From Halodesulfovibrio sp. (GTDB taxonomy: Bacteria > Desulfobacterota > Desulfovibrionia > Desulfovibrionales > Desulfovibrionaceae), in contig NZ_JADMLB010000027.1 in assembly GCF_015482765.1 (NCBI RefSeq), positions 1 through 61,119 of the forward strand: a DNA stretch of 61,119 nucleotides. The letters run 5' to 3'. The stretch's first letter is position 1. Each line of letters begins with the position of its first letter. Made by a program: the position numbers and the translations under genes. This document shows, in pieces, positions 1 to 7,947 of this stretch. The notes under the pieces are model-generated. The model ran no database searches and had not been told where the DNA came from. It was given only the letters and a program-made list of their open reading frames with translations.

Positions 1-134
1 TATAGTTCATGTTTGTCTTCTTAATGTTCATAGGCTGCAATGTTGAACTAAACAGAGATGGCTCTGTTAAAATTTTAACACGACTCCTAAGTCGAAAAAG
101 TGAAAAACATCGCTTAGAATCGAAATGTGTAAGA

Positions 135-1904
135 TTATAGCTTGGATAATATGTCTTTTTTCTTGTTGAGCAAGTAGTGCAGGTCAACAGTATCGGCAAA
201 ATCAAGTTTTTTGATGAAGTCGTTATAACAGCGTGGAAGAGGGAAGCGACCTTCGTACCCTGCGGTTACATCTTTTCCCTTGCCAGAATCCTCATGTCCA
301 AGAGTTTCTTGAACAATAGCTCTGTTGATGTCGTTATGCTTCGCCCAAGTAAAGACTGTGTGACGGAAGGAGTGGAACACAAGTGAGCTTTGCTCGCCTT
401 CCATGCCTCCTACGCCGCAAGACCTTCGGTATTTTGTGAACCACTTGGTTACGTTGTTTCCCCATTTACCTGTAGACTTGTGGCGCTTAAGGTTTGAGAA
501 CAGCCTTGTCTCATTGCGCTTTCGCTGTAGCTCGACAAAGTCTAGTAGTCCCAAGTCTACCAAGAACGGATGTATAGGTGTTTGCCGTTTTCCTGCCTCA
601 GACTTGACGTGCTTTTCTCCAATCTCGTTAATATCAATGTAATGAATACCGTTGTCTTCTCGGATATCGGTTAGCTCAAGTTGGCAGATTTCACCTAAGC
701 GCATTCCTGTGAAGAGAGCTATTAACGGTGTCCAGAACTGATAGGAGTGCTTGAAGTCTAAGTCCTTGTAGACGCTACCATGGAATAGAGAACGAAGCTC
801 TTTAGTGCTGAAATACTCACGTGCTATAGCTTGCGGGGCTGATGCCTTGGCTTTTTTGGAAAGATGAAGTTGTGCTGTTAGATGACTAGCTTTTTCTAGA
901 TAGCCCTCTTTCTCGCACCAGTTGAGAAAGCCTACAGCGCATGTGCAGAAGTTTTTGATGGACTTCTGACTGTATCTGTCACAAGGCGGGATTTCTTGCT
1001 TTAAAAGCTGCGCTATCCTCTTGTTTTTATATTGCTTTTGGCTTTGTTTGTTTGCCCTTGGAGCTTTCTCAAGAACGCGCATGTAGTAACGAATATCATC
1101 CCGAGTGAGTTCGTTCATGAGCTTGCTTTCACCGATGCACTTGGCGAAGTAGTTCACACGCATGGTATTGTCTGGGATGCTGCCCGTAGACCAGTCCCCG
1201 CGTTCTGTCTTGATTTCAATATGCTTCGCTACCGCTTCACCAATGGTAAGGGAAGGTGTGGTGAAAGATTGCTGTTGAGTAGCTATAGGCGCTTGTTTTG
1301 GGGAGTATTCAGAAAGTAGCTCTTCTTCCATTTGACGGGCTTCTGAGACCTTGAAGTTGTCTTTAGCCATCTCTATGCGGTACAGCTGCATTTTTGCATG
1401 AGCAAGCTCATAACAAAGTTTTTTGAAGTCGTAGCTATTTCCATGGAGACTGACGTCACTGAGCTTTAATGCATATTCAGCAGCACGTTTAGCACTGTCA
1501 TATCTACCTGTAGCCATTTCTACACGAAGGTCATCTATGAAGTTCTGAAGTTCAAAATGCCACTCATGGTTGCCTTCAGCAATGGTTTCAAGAGAGCTAG
1601 TTTTATATACTCCCTTGTTTAACCGATGCTCTTCGTCTTCTTTGAGTATTTCTTGGATGTAGTTTCGAACTATCCTCTGTAGTTCTTCTTTTGGAAGTGA
1701 TTGCATGTTGGGTGACTCCCTGATGGTGTCAAAAAGAATGTTGGTTGCAGCCGCAAGGCTACGCGCTTTTTTCTTTGCCTCATGCTTACGCATAGTGCGA
1801 AGTGAATAGCGAAGTTCTTTAATTCCAACAAGTGGTTGTAGGTCAGAGGGGATTGCTCTGCGGAAGCAGTGTGAGTGAGGTGTTGTGACGAGATAATCTG
1901 CCAT
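135..1904 (-). CDS. Tyrosine recombinase / phage-type integrase
   Basis: This 589-residue site-specific tyrosine recombinase probably integrates and excises the mobile element lying to the left of the tRNA. The C-terminal catalytic domain shows the first active-site Arg in TGMRLGE (about residue 400), the HxxR box as HSFRH, the LGH motif, and the nucleophile Tyr in TAGYEG (about residue 550). The N-terminus (MADYLVTTPHSHCFRRAIPS) looks like the DUF6538 segment found on many island integrases, followed by a helical SAM-like core-binding region. ATG start with AAGGAAT four bases upstream. The gene lies 106 bp from the 3' end of tRNA-Leu and reads away from it, the usual layout at a tRNA-integrated island. 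Cargo genes would lie beyond base 1, outside the window. High confidence for family; specificity for this tRNA is inferred from position. Confidence 0.93.
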   Translation of the reverse strand: MADYLVTTPHSHCFRRAIPSDLQPLVGIKELRYSLRTMRKHEAKKKARSLAAATNILFDTIRESPNMQSLPKEELQRIVRNYIQEILKEDEEHRLNKGVYKTSSLETIAEGNHEWHFELQNFIDDLRVEMATGRYDSAKRAAEYALKLSDVSLHGNSYDFKKLCYELAHAKMQLYRIEMAKDNFKVSEARQMEEELLSEYSPKQAPIATQQQSFTTPSLTIGEAVAKHIEIKTERGDWSTGSIPDNTMRVNYFAKCIGESKLMNELTRDDIRYYMRVLEKAPRANKQSQKQYKNKRIAQLLKQEIPPCDRYSQKSIKNFCTCAVGFLNWCEKEGYLEKASHLTAQLHLSKKAKASAPQAIAREYFSTKELRSLFHGSVYKDLDFKHSYQFWTPLIALFTGMRLGEICQLELTDIREDNGIHYIDINEIGEKHVKSEAGKRQTPIHPFLVDLGLLDFVELQRKRNETRLFSNLKRHKSTGKWGNNVTKWFTKYRRSCGVGGMEGEQSSLVFHSFRHTVFTWAKHNDINRAIVQETLGHEDSGKGKDVTAGYEGRFPLPRCYNDFIKKLDFADTVDLHYLLNKKKDILSKL

Positions 1905-1917
1905 GACGATTCCTTAC

Positions 1918-1951
1918 TTTGTGTAGGAAATGTGTAGGAATGTGTAAGCGT
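1918..1951. repeat. Short direct repeats TGTGTAGGA at the integrase promoter
   Basis: Three near-identical units, TGTGTAGGA, TGTGTAGGA and TGTGTAAGC, follow each other at about 10-11 bp spacing just upstream of the integrase start. A further ATGTGTAAG lies at 125-133, past the integrase stop codon. Helical-turn spacing next to an integrase and its att site suits arm-type integrase or excisionase binding sites, or an autorepression site. This is inference. Confidence 0.4.
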
Positions 1952-1962
1952 CATGGCTATAA

Positions 1963-1998
1963 ACGAAAAAAACTCCTAACACATTAACATGTTAGGAG
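1963..1998 (-). terminator. Intrinsic terminator of tRNA-Leu
   Basis: Read on the minus strand, a 9-bp stem (CTCCTAACA/TGTTAGGAG) is followed by a run of seven T. It ends 12 bases beyond the tRNA CCA and separates the tRNA transcript from the integrase. Confidence 0.8.
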
Positions 1999-2009
1999 AA
2001 TATTTTCGA

Positions 2010-2096
2010 TGGTGCCGGGGGAGAGACTCGAACTCTCACGGAAATACATCCACTAGACCCTGAACCTAGCGTGTCTACCAATTCCACCACCTCGGC
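2010..2096 (-). tRNA. tRNA-Leu (CAG anticodon)
   Basis: Class II tRNA of 87 nt with the CCA end encoded. On the minus strand the anticodon stem-loop reads CTAGG-TTCAGGG-TCTAG, giving anticodon CAG. A long variable arm is present, and the T arm is GAGAG-TTCGAGT-CTCTC. The acceptor stem GCCGAGG/CCCCGGC has one mismatch, A5 against C68. The mismatch is in the 3' half, the part usually resupplied by an integrating element, so it may record integration. Adjacent to an integrase, the 3' end is the likely att site. Confidence 0.93.
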
Positions 2097-2418
2097 ACGT
2101 TTTCGTCGAAGCTTTTTATGCGCTTCGAGGAGTGGTGTTTAGCGATAATATGAAAACCTTGCAAGCTTTTTTTAGAAAAAAATAAAAAAAATGTCTTCTA
2201 TATCAAACTAAAAAACTGCAAACTCAAAATTGTTTTTCAGCAACCATCTGAATTTACATGCGACTGAAGAAAAAACAAAGTGCGTACTCCAAATACGTCG
2301 GGCGACGAACTGCTACTTGAAGCGCTACCTCTTTTGCTGTAACAATAATCGCCTTCGCGCAACAGGCAGCCTGTACGCGAAGATCTAATACGAAAATCAC
2401 ATGCTGCTGGTGGTACCC
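2097..2418. other. Spacer between tRNA-Leu and ribF with two hairpins
   Basis: AT-rich spacer without a convincing gene. Hairpin 1 at 2105-2127 (TCGAAGC/GCTTCGA) sits just 5' of the tRNA on its own strand and may be part of the precursor leader. Hairpin 2 at 2352-2381 pairs CTTCGCG with CGCGAAG and ACAGG with CCTGT, and lies 37 bp before the ribF start. No RFN (FMN riboswitch) core was recognised. A possible minus-strand tRNA promoter (TTGCAA, 17 bp, TAAACA) lies near 2132-2162, low confidence. Confidence 0.4.
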
Positions 2419-3363
2419 ATGCAAATAGCACGAAGTATACAGGAAATTTCAATTGATCTTTCCCAAGGTTGTTGCGTCACTATCGGAAACTTCGACGGTG
2501 TGCACAACGGACACAGAAAGTTAATTAACCGCACTAAGGAAAAAGCGGCTTCTATGGGCGTACCTAGTGTCGTAGTTACTTTTTGCCCGCATCCACTCAA
2601 GGTGCTTGCCGGTTCGCATGCCCCTGCCCTTATTACAGACTACGAAAAGAAGCTGGATTTGCTCGAAAAAATCGGTGTAGACCTCGTTCTGTTGCTCGAG
2701 TTTACACGGGATCTGGCATCTCTTGAACCAGAAGACTTTGTAAAAACTATCCTTGTAGATGAGCTTAATATGAAAGAGCTTGTTGTAGGGTACGATTACG
2801 CCTTTGGTAAAGGTCGTAAGGGTAATTATGAGTTGCTCTCCGCATTAGGAGAAAAACTCGGATACGGCATAGAACGCCTGAAACCTGTAATGATCAATGA
2901 CGCCATTGTCAGCTCCACACGCATTCGCGACCTGATTAAAGCAGGTAAAGTGTGGGATGTCCGGCCGCTCATGGATCGTTTTTACATTATCCGTGGCACA
3001 GTTATTCACGGAATGGATCGCGGTGGCAAACTGCTCGGCTTTCCGACAGCAAACATGCGGGTACGGGATGAATTGCATCCTAAACCCGGTGTATACGCCA
3101 CATGGGCAGAATTAGATGGAAAGGTCTATCAGGCTGTAACCAACATCGGCTACAACCCGACCTTCGGTAATGATGAAATCAGCGTTGAAACATTCATTCT
3201 CGACTTTGATGCAGATATCTACGGATGGGAACTGCGTCTTAACTTTGTTGCACGCATGCGGGATGAAAAAAAATTCAACGGGCTGGACGAGCTCATCGAA
3301 CAAATTACCAGCGACGTTTCTTTAGCTCGACAATTACTCGACGCCCCAGAAGCGCGCCTTTAG
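2419..3363 (+). CDS. ribF: Bifunctional riboflavin kinase / FAD synthetase
   Basis: RibF phosphorylates riboflavin to FMN and adenylylates FMN to FAD in the cytoplasm. The N-terminal nucleotidyltransferase domain carries GNFDGVHNGH (residues 23-32) and SSTRIR (near 165). The C-terminal riboflavin kinase domain carries GKLLGFPTANM (near 200). The length, 314 residues, is normal. The ATG at 2419 is chosen because GGTGG lies five bases upstream and the protein then begins as relatives do; an ATG at 2401 in frame has no ribosome binding site. A ClC channel gene follows after 24 bp and may be cotranscribed. The flavin supply suits a window rich in flavoenzymes (ROO, FMN oxidase, photolyase, FAD/Fe-S dehydrogenase). 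Confidence 0.94.
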   Translation: MQIARSIQEISIDLSQGCCVTIGNFDGVHNGHRKLINRTKEKAASMGVPSVVVTFCPHPLKVLAGSHAPALITDYEKKLDLLEKIGVDLVLLLEFTRDLASLEPEDFVKTILVDELNMKELVVGYDYAFGKGRKGNYELLSALGEKLGYGIERLKPVMINDAIVSSTRIRDLIKAGKVWDVRPLMDRFYIIRGTVIHGMDRGGKLLGFPTANMRVRDELHPKPGVYATWAELDGKVYQAVTNIGYNPTFGNDEISVETFILDFDADIYGWELRLNFVARMRDEKKFNGLDELIEQITSDVSLARQLLDAPEARL

Positions 3364-3387
3364 CACAACACATACTTGGAGCGCCCA

Positions 3388-5172
3388 ATGCTCGGTCCTT
3401 TTAAGAGAATTTGGCAGGAATACCTGCGCGTATACAACAGCGTAACATACGTTCGTATGTTGGTTCTCGGTATACTCGTCGGTATTTTTGCAGGATTAGT
3501 TGCAATTTTATTCCGCCTTGGGCTGGATTACTCCCAATACTTTATCCAAAACCACCTTGCCGGTCTTTCTGCACATGGAAGTAACGGCGAATACCGTCCT
3601 TGGGTTATCCCTGTAGCGCTTGTTTCTGTCGCCTTTATTACCGGCTTCCTTGTAAACAAATTTCTGCCGGACTCAATTCATGGTGTCACCGATGGCACTG
3701 ACGCTATGATTAAGGCATTTCACCAAAACAAAGGTGACATCAAGCCAAAGGCACCAATTATTAAAGGAATTACAGCTGTTTTAACCATCGCTTCAGGTGG
3801 CTCAGCAGGTCAGGAAGGACCTGTATCACAGCTCGGTGCCGGACTCGGTTGCTGGTTTGCTCACAAGTTCGGCCTCTCAACAAAAGAGCGACGAATTCTT
3901 ATGCTCACCGGTGCAGCCGGTGGTCTCGGTGCTATATTCCTCGCCCCTCTCGGCGGTGCGATGACTGCTATTGAAGTTATCTACAAAGAAGATTTTGAAT
4001 CTGAAGCTATTGTTTCTGCGGTTACTTCTTCTGTTGTAGCATACTCACTCTTTTTCATGGCATTCGGTTCTAAACCAATGTTTGAAATTCCTGAGTTCCA
4101 CTTTAATGACGCCCGAGAGCTGCTGTTCTACGCAATTCTTTCCGCAGCCTGTGCGCTCGCCGCATGGTTTTATGTTCGCACCTTCCACTTCCTCAAGTAC
4201 TCTGTATTTGAAAAACTTCGCCAACGCGTAGGGATTATGTGGACCATGGTAGCAGGCGGCCTCATCATGGGTGTATACGGCATGTTCTACCCGGAAGTAC
4301 TTTCAACGGGTCACCACGGTTTGGAACAAGCCATTAACGGCAACTTGCCAATACTCACCATGCTTGTGCTTCTTTTCGGAAAGACACTTGCCACATCACT
4401 CACACTCGGCTCGGGTATGAGTGGCGGTATGTTCGCACCTGCACTTTTTGTAGGCGGAATGACCGGCGGTGTTGTAGGTTTTACCGCAAACAGCTTCTAT
4501 CCGAACATTGTCACTCAGCCGGGCGGTTATGTTCTTGTAGGTATGGCGACCTTCTTTGCTGGTGTTGCAAACGCTCCTATCGGCCCGCTGATCATGGTTT
4601 GCGAACTTTCCAAAGGTTATGGTCTGCTTGCTCCGCTTATGCTTGCAGGTGCTGTCTGTGTTGTTATCAGCCGTAAAGTTTCTCTCTACGAAAATCAGGT
4701 CGAAAACAAATTTGAATCCCCTGCTCATATTGTTGACTCTACCGTAAACATCCTCGAAAATTTACAGGTTAAAGAGTTTTACCAGCGCGGACGCGTTACA
4801 ATCCTTGAGGAATCAATAACCCTTAAGGCACTTACGAACATTATTACAGGTACAAATGAATTCTTCTTCCCTGTTAAAAACATTGCAGGTGAAATCACGG
4901 GGATTCTTTCCATCAACGATGTTCGAAACATCCTTTACGAAGAAAGTCTGTTCGACCTTGTTGTCGTAGGCGACCTTGCCCGTAAAGGCGTTACGCTTCA
5001 GGAAGACGATGACCTATACACTGCACTCGTAAAGTTTGTAGACTCTGACCTTGGCCAAATTCCTGTTGTTCAGGACAATAGTCCTAATGAAATCCTTGGA
5101 TTGATCAACAGAGCAGACGTCTTTAGAGCTTACAAAAACCACTTGAGTAACATTCGGGAAAACGAAAAATAA
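3388..5172 (+). CDS. ClC-family chloride channel/antiporter with CBS pair
   Basis: Inner-membrane ClC protein of 594 residues, about 18 ClC helices followed by a cytoplasmic tandem CBS module (about residues 445-585). Signature segments are visible: GSAGQEGP (the G(K/R)EGP filter motif with Gln in place of Lys/Arg) and GSGMSGGMFAPALFVGG (GxFxP motif). The family includes Cl-/H+ antiporters and fluoride exporters; the CBS pair often binds adenine nucleotides. The ATG at 3388 is preferred over the TTG at 3376, because GGAG lies seven bases before it. The exact ion and mechanism cannot be told from sequence alone. Confidence 0.92.
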   Translation: MLGPFKRIWQEYLRVYNSVTYVRMLVLGILVGIFAGLVAILFRLGLDYSQYFIQNHLAGLSAHGSNGEYRPWVIPVALVSVAFITGFLVNKFLPDSIHGVTDGTDAMIKAFHQNKGDIKPKAPIIKGITAVLTIASGGSAGQEGPVSQLGAGLGCWFAHKFGLSTKERRILMLTGAAGGLGAIFLAPLGGAMTAIEVIYKEDFESEAIVSAVTSSVVAYSLFFMAFGSKPMFEIPEFHFNDARELLFYAILSAACALAAWFYVRTFHFLKYSVFEKLRQRVGIMWTMVAGGLIMGVYGMFYPEVLSTGHHGLEQAINGNLPILTMLVLLFGKTLATSLTLGSGMSGGMFAPALFVGGMTGGVVGFTANSFYPNIVTQPGGYVLVGMATFFAGVANAPIGPLIMVCELSKGYGLLAPLMLAGAVCVVISRKVSLYENQVENKFESPAHIVDSTVNILENLQVKEFYQRGRVTILEESITLKALTNIITGTNEFFFPVKNIAGEITGILSINDVRNILYEESLFDLVVVGDLARKGVTLQEDDDLYTALVKFVDSDLGQIPVVQDNSPNEILGLINRADVFRAYKNHLSNIRENEK

Positions 5173-5202
5173 CCGACACATTCAATACCCAGATGAAATA
5201 AT

Positions 5203-5238
5203 GAAAGCCCTCTGAGAATATTCAGAGGGCTTTCTTAC
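5203..5238 (+). terminator. Intrinsic terminator after the ClC gene
   Basis: Perfect 13-bp stem GAAAGCCCTCTGA/TCAGAGGGCTTTC followed by a short T-rich tail. Confidence 0.8.
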
Positions 5239-5284
5239 GTTTCTGTCCGTAATAAAATTCTTCAAAACTGATGTTCATTATGCT

Positions 5285-5315
5285 ATTGGTCAGACCAAAG
5301 TGATTGGTCAGACCA
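5285..5315 (+). promoter_or_regulatory. Duplicated GntR/FadR-type operator
   Basis: Two copies of the perfect palindrome TGGTCAGACCA, at 5287-5297 and 5305-5315, with centres 18 bp apart. TGGT-N3-ACCA is the known core of FadR-family operators (PdhR, LldR, GlcC). They end 24 bp before the regulator's start codon, so they most likely mediate autoregulation and control of the downstream FMN oxidoreductase. Confidence 0.82.
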
Positions 5316-5339
5316 CCATTCTGATCATAGAAGGATTAC

Positions 5340-6035
5340 ATGAACAAAATGACATCCGCACAACCAAATGATCAGCTGAAAATTTACGAACAGGTCGTGC
5401 TCCGCATCGAAGAAATGCTGCACAAAGGCACTCTTACTGTCGGAGACAGACTGCCTCCCGAGCGTGATTTAGCAACTACGTTTCAGGTATCCCGAAGCTC
5501 TATTCGCGAAGCAATTCGCTCTCTTCAGGAAAAGGGAATTGTTGAAAGCAAACGCGGAAACGGCACCTTTATCGTTAACACAGGCGATATCCTTGAACCG
5601 CTTGCCGAAGCAGTTACAGAGCAACGAATTTACCTGTTACAAATTATGGAATTCAGGCAAGCTATTGAGCCTCCAATGGCAGGCCTAGCTGCCAAAAATG
5701 CAACAAAAGAGCAGTTACAAGCTATAGCCGCAATCATTGATGAAAAGGCACCGGAGCCACCAAAGGGCAATCCGTGGGAAAAAGATATACGTTTTCACAC
5801 TGCCATAGCAAAAGCCTCCGGCAACCCTCTCTTTGAACAGGCACTGTTCAATGCCAGCACGGCACTTGAAGAGACACGTCAAGCGCCGCTGCAAAGCCCT
5901 GAACGTATGGCTGCTTCATGCGCAATGCATAAAGAAATTTTCAACGCTATTGCCGCCGGAAACGAATCTTTGGCGACAGAAACCATGCACAGACATCTTG
6001 AACAAGTGCACGGCATGTTGTTTTCCGAAAAATAA
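5340..6035 (+). CDS. FadR-subfamily GntR regulator (LldR/PdhR-like)
   Basis: Transcription factor of 231 residues. The N-terminal winged helix (about 10-80) shows LTVGDRLPPERDLA and SRSSIREAIRSL, followed by the GNGTFIV wing. The C-terminal FCD domain (about 95-220) binds a small carboxylate; its metal/ligand side chains include Asp (EKDIRFH), His in FHTAIA and His of the last helices. RBS AGAAGGA before ATG. It lies 57 bp before an FMN-dependent 2-hydroxy-acid oxidoreductase and directly behind two TGGTCAGACCA operators, so a lactate-type 2-hydroxy acid is the most likely effector. The ligand is inferred from context. Confidence 0.9.
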   Translation: MNKMTSAQPNDQLKIYEQVVLRIEEMLHKGTLTVGDRLPPERDLATTFQVSRSSIREAIRSLQEKGIVESKRGNGTFIVNTGDILEPLAEAVTEQRIYLLQIMEFRQAIEPPMAGLAAKNATKEQLQAIAAIIDEKAPEPPKGNPWEKDIRFHTAIAKASGNPLFEQALFNASTALEETRQAPLQSPERMAASCAMHKEIFNAIAAGNESLATETMHRHLEQVHGMLFSEK

Positions 6036-6092
6036 ACAGCGCAACGCCTTGCAATAAATAAATTAACCACAACAACCCTGTAAGGAAATGTT

Positions 6093-7115
6093 ATGCAAGA
6101 AGTTCGTAAAGAAGCCCGTGAACGTATGAAAGGCTTTTGTCGAGTCTGTAAAGAATGTGACGGACGCGCCTGTGCAGGTGAAGTCCCCGGCATGGGCGGT
6201 CTTGGAACCGCTTCCTCCTTTAAAGGCAACGTTGAAGCCTTGGCAGACTACAAACTGCGCATGCGCACTATTCATGATGTTTCTGAGCCTGATACCAACT
6301 GTACAGTCCTTGGTTACAACCTCTCTATTCCGGTATTCGCAGCGCCAATCGGGGGTGTTTCCTTCAACATGGGCGGTAAAGTTACCGAAGATGAATACAT
6401 CACCTCAAAACTTAAAGCATGCGATGCTAACGGTATTGTAGGCTGTACTGGTGACGGAGTTCCGCCTTTTATCTCAGAAGCAGGATTTGACGCACTTAGA
6501 GCTGTAAGCGGTAACGGCATCCCGTTCATTAAGCCATGGGAAGGCGATGAGTTCTTTGAAAAGATTGAAAAGGCTGCAGCTACAGGCTGTACTACTTTTG
6601 GTATTGATATTGATGCAATCGGCCTTATTACGCTCGCGAAAATGGGTCGCCCTGTCGCACCTCGCGGCGTTGAACGTTTGAAAGCACTTATCGAGCGTAT
6701 TCCGGGTAAAGTTCTTCTTAAAGGCGTTATGACGGAAGAAGACGCACTTGCAGCAGTAGAGGCCGGAGCAGCAGGCATTGTTGTCTCTAACCACGGCGGA
6801 CGCGTTCTGGATCATACTCCGGGCACAGCCCATGTTCTTCAGGGTATTGCAGAAGCAGTAAACGGTGAAATTGCCGTTCTTGTTGATGGAGGTATCCGTA
6901 CTGGCGCCGACATTCTCAAAATGATCGCACTTGGTGCAGATGCTGTTATGATTGGACGTCCTTTCTCAATCGCAACAGTTGGCGGCCTTGAAGAAGGTGC
7001 CTCAAAATATATTCAGCAACTCACAGGTGAATTGAAATCTGCGATGGTACTAACAGGCTGTGAATCTATTGAAGATGCAAATCTGAATATTATTACTGAC
7101 GTTCTGGGACAATAA
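6093..7115 (+). CDS. FMN-dependent alpha-hydroxy-acid oxidoreductase (LldD-like)
   Basis: Cytoplasmic TIM-barrel flavoenzyme, 340 residues, of the short bacterial alpha-hydroxy-acid oxidase group. Family features seen: Ala-Pro-Ile-Gly in the FMN pocket (VFAAPIGG), KGVMTEEDA with the FMN-contacting Lys, the catalytic His-Gly-Gly-Arg segment SNHGGR, and the phosphate loop DGGIRTGADILKM followed by GADAVMIGRP. The N-terminus has four Cys within about 20 residues (FCRVCKECDGRACAG), unlike classical LldD, and may hold an Fe-S cluster or zinc. RBS AAGGAAA. With the LldR-like regulator upstream, L-lactate or a related 2-hydroxy acid is the probable substrate, but this is not shown by the sequence. 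Confidence 0.87.
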   Translation: MQEVRKEARERMKGFCRVCKECDGRACAGEVPGMGGLGTASSFKGNVEALADYKLRMRTIHDVSEPDTNCTVLGYNLSIPVFAAPIGGVSFNMGGKVTEDEYITSKLKACDANGIVGCTGDGVPPFISEAGFDALRAVSGNGIPFIKPWEGDEFFEKIEKAAATGCTTFGIDIDAIGLITLAKMGRPVAPRGVERLKALIERIPGKVLLKGVMTEEDALAAVEAGAAGIVVSNHGGRVLDHTPGTAHVLQGIAEAVNGEIAVLVDGGIRTGADILKMIALGADAVMIGRPFSIATVGGLEEGASKYIQQLTGELKSAMVLTGCESIEDANLNIITDVLGQ

Positions 7116-7120
7116 AAACT

Positions 7121-7235
7121 CATCACAACGCCATCCAACGGTAAGCGAATTCGCCTTATCTGCATGCATCCCCCGCTGTCTGCTTCCAACAACAGCCAGT
7201 GGAACTGATAACGGCACGCTTACGGCGTTGTGATG
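7121..7235. other. 115-bp structured element with 12-bp perfect terminal inverted repeats
   Basis: CATCACAACGCC (7122-7133, allowing one base for the exact edge) pairs with GGCGTTGTGATG (7224-7235). A second stem, GTAAGCG (7141-7147) with CGCTTAC (7217-7223), continues the helix after a bulge, and inner arms such as CAGT/ACTG are possible. It starts within about 6 bp of the lldD-like stop codon. It could be a structured 3' UTR or small RNA, or a decayed mobile unit; no target duplication is seen. Confidence 0.45.
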
Positions 7236-7311
7236 CCTTATAAAATATGCCTAGCTAGAGGGGGGCAATGCCCCTCCCTCCTTGAGATCAAATACTCTCA
7301 ACTGGCATAGA

Positions 7312-7370
7312 AAAACGCCTGTCGTTTACTGAACTTCTCTAGTTCAGCAAACAACAGGCGTTTCTTTTTA
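7312..7370 (+). terminator. Long intrinsic terminator, probably bidirectional
   Basis: AAACGCCTGT pairs with ACAGGCGTTT, with an inner CTGAAC/GTTCAG stem, followed by CTTTTT on the plus strand and by Ts on the minus strand. It lies between convergent transcription units: the lldD-like gene and the PEBP/MoeA pair. A GC-rich hairpin (GGGGGCAATGCCCC) precedes it at 7259-7274. Confidence 0.8.
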
Positions 7371-7484
7371 CTCAATACTGTTTTCACCAAACGAAAAATT
7401 CAAAAGGAACCATTTCCCCTTCTCGCCGGTCTCAAAAAACATGAACACCATAAATATCATGCTCAGATACAATGTTTTTTTACG

Positions 7485-7946
7485 TTATACACTCTCTCGA
7501 GAATACACGCCGTAAAAATGAGCTTTCTCTAAAATATGACCTTCCATAGCGCGCAAAAGTCCAGCTTTTGCTGTCCCCGGCTTAATCTTTAACCGGCTAT
7601 CAAGCGCATAGAGCTTAAAGTAATATCTATGCTCACCGGAAGGAGGACAAGGGCCGCCATAATACGCATTCTGCCAGCTGTTTAAGCCATGTCCAACCCC
7701 ACGGAAAGGATCAAACTGCTTGGGCGTATTCTCCTCAAGTCCAGAAAGCTCTGGGCTGATATTAAAGATCAGCCAATGATCCCAAACTCCTGAAGGAGCA
7801 TCTGGATCATCGCAAATAACAGCAAGGCTTTTCGTTCCTTCCGGTAGATCTGCCCACTCGAGAGGAGGAGAAACATCCTCTCCATCACATGTATATTTTT
7901 GCGGAATGCGCTCTGTAGCGGCAAACGCAGGACTAGAGAACTTCAC
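7485..7946 (-). CDS. YbhB/YbcL-type phosphatidylethanolamine-binding (Raf-kinase-inhibitor-like) protein
   Basis: Small PEBP-fold protein of 153 residues. The family signature is clear: YTCDGEDVSPPLEW near the N-terminus, then CDDPDAPSG and DHWLIFNI, which line the anion-binding pocket, and GPCPPSGEHRYYFKLYALD in the second half. The biochemical role of bacterial members is unsettled. GTG start, with AGGAG lying inside the end of the upstream MoeA gene, whose stop codon is one base away; the two are translationally coupled. Family certain, function unknown. Confidence 0.9.
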   Translation of the reverse strand: MKFSSPAFAATERIPQKYTCDGEDVSPPLEWADLPEGTKSLAVICDDPDAPSGVWDHWLIFNISPELSGLEENTPKQFDPFRGVGHGLNSWQNAYYGGPCPPSGEHRYYFKLYALDSRLKIKPGTAKAGLLRAMEGHILEKAHFYGVYSRESV

Positions 7947-7947
7947 A

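Noticed and set aside
1-134. AACAGAG/CTCTGTT hairpin near base 51-68 as a terminator of the integrase
   Set aside because: Short stem and only a weak T tail on the minus strand; too little to call.
2097-2418. Possible FMN riboswitch before ribF
   Set aside because: The conserved RFN core was not found, only a simple hairpin.
7121-7235. Interpretation as a MITE
   Set aside because: Terminal inverted repeats are present, but no target-site duplication and no second copy were seen in this window; kept only as a structured element.
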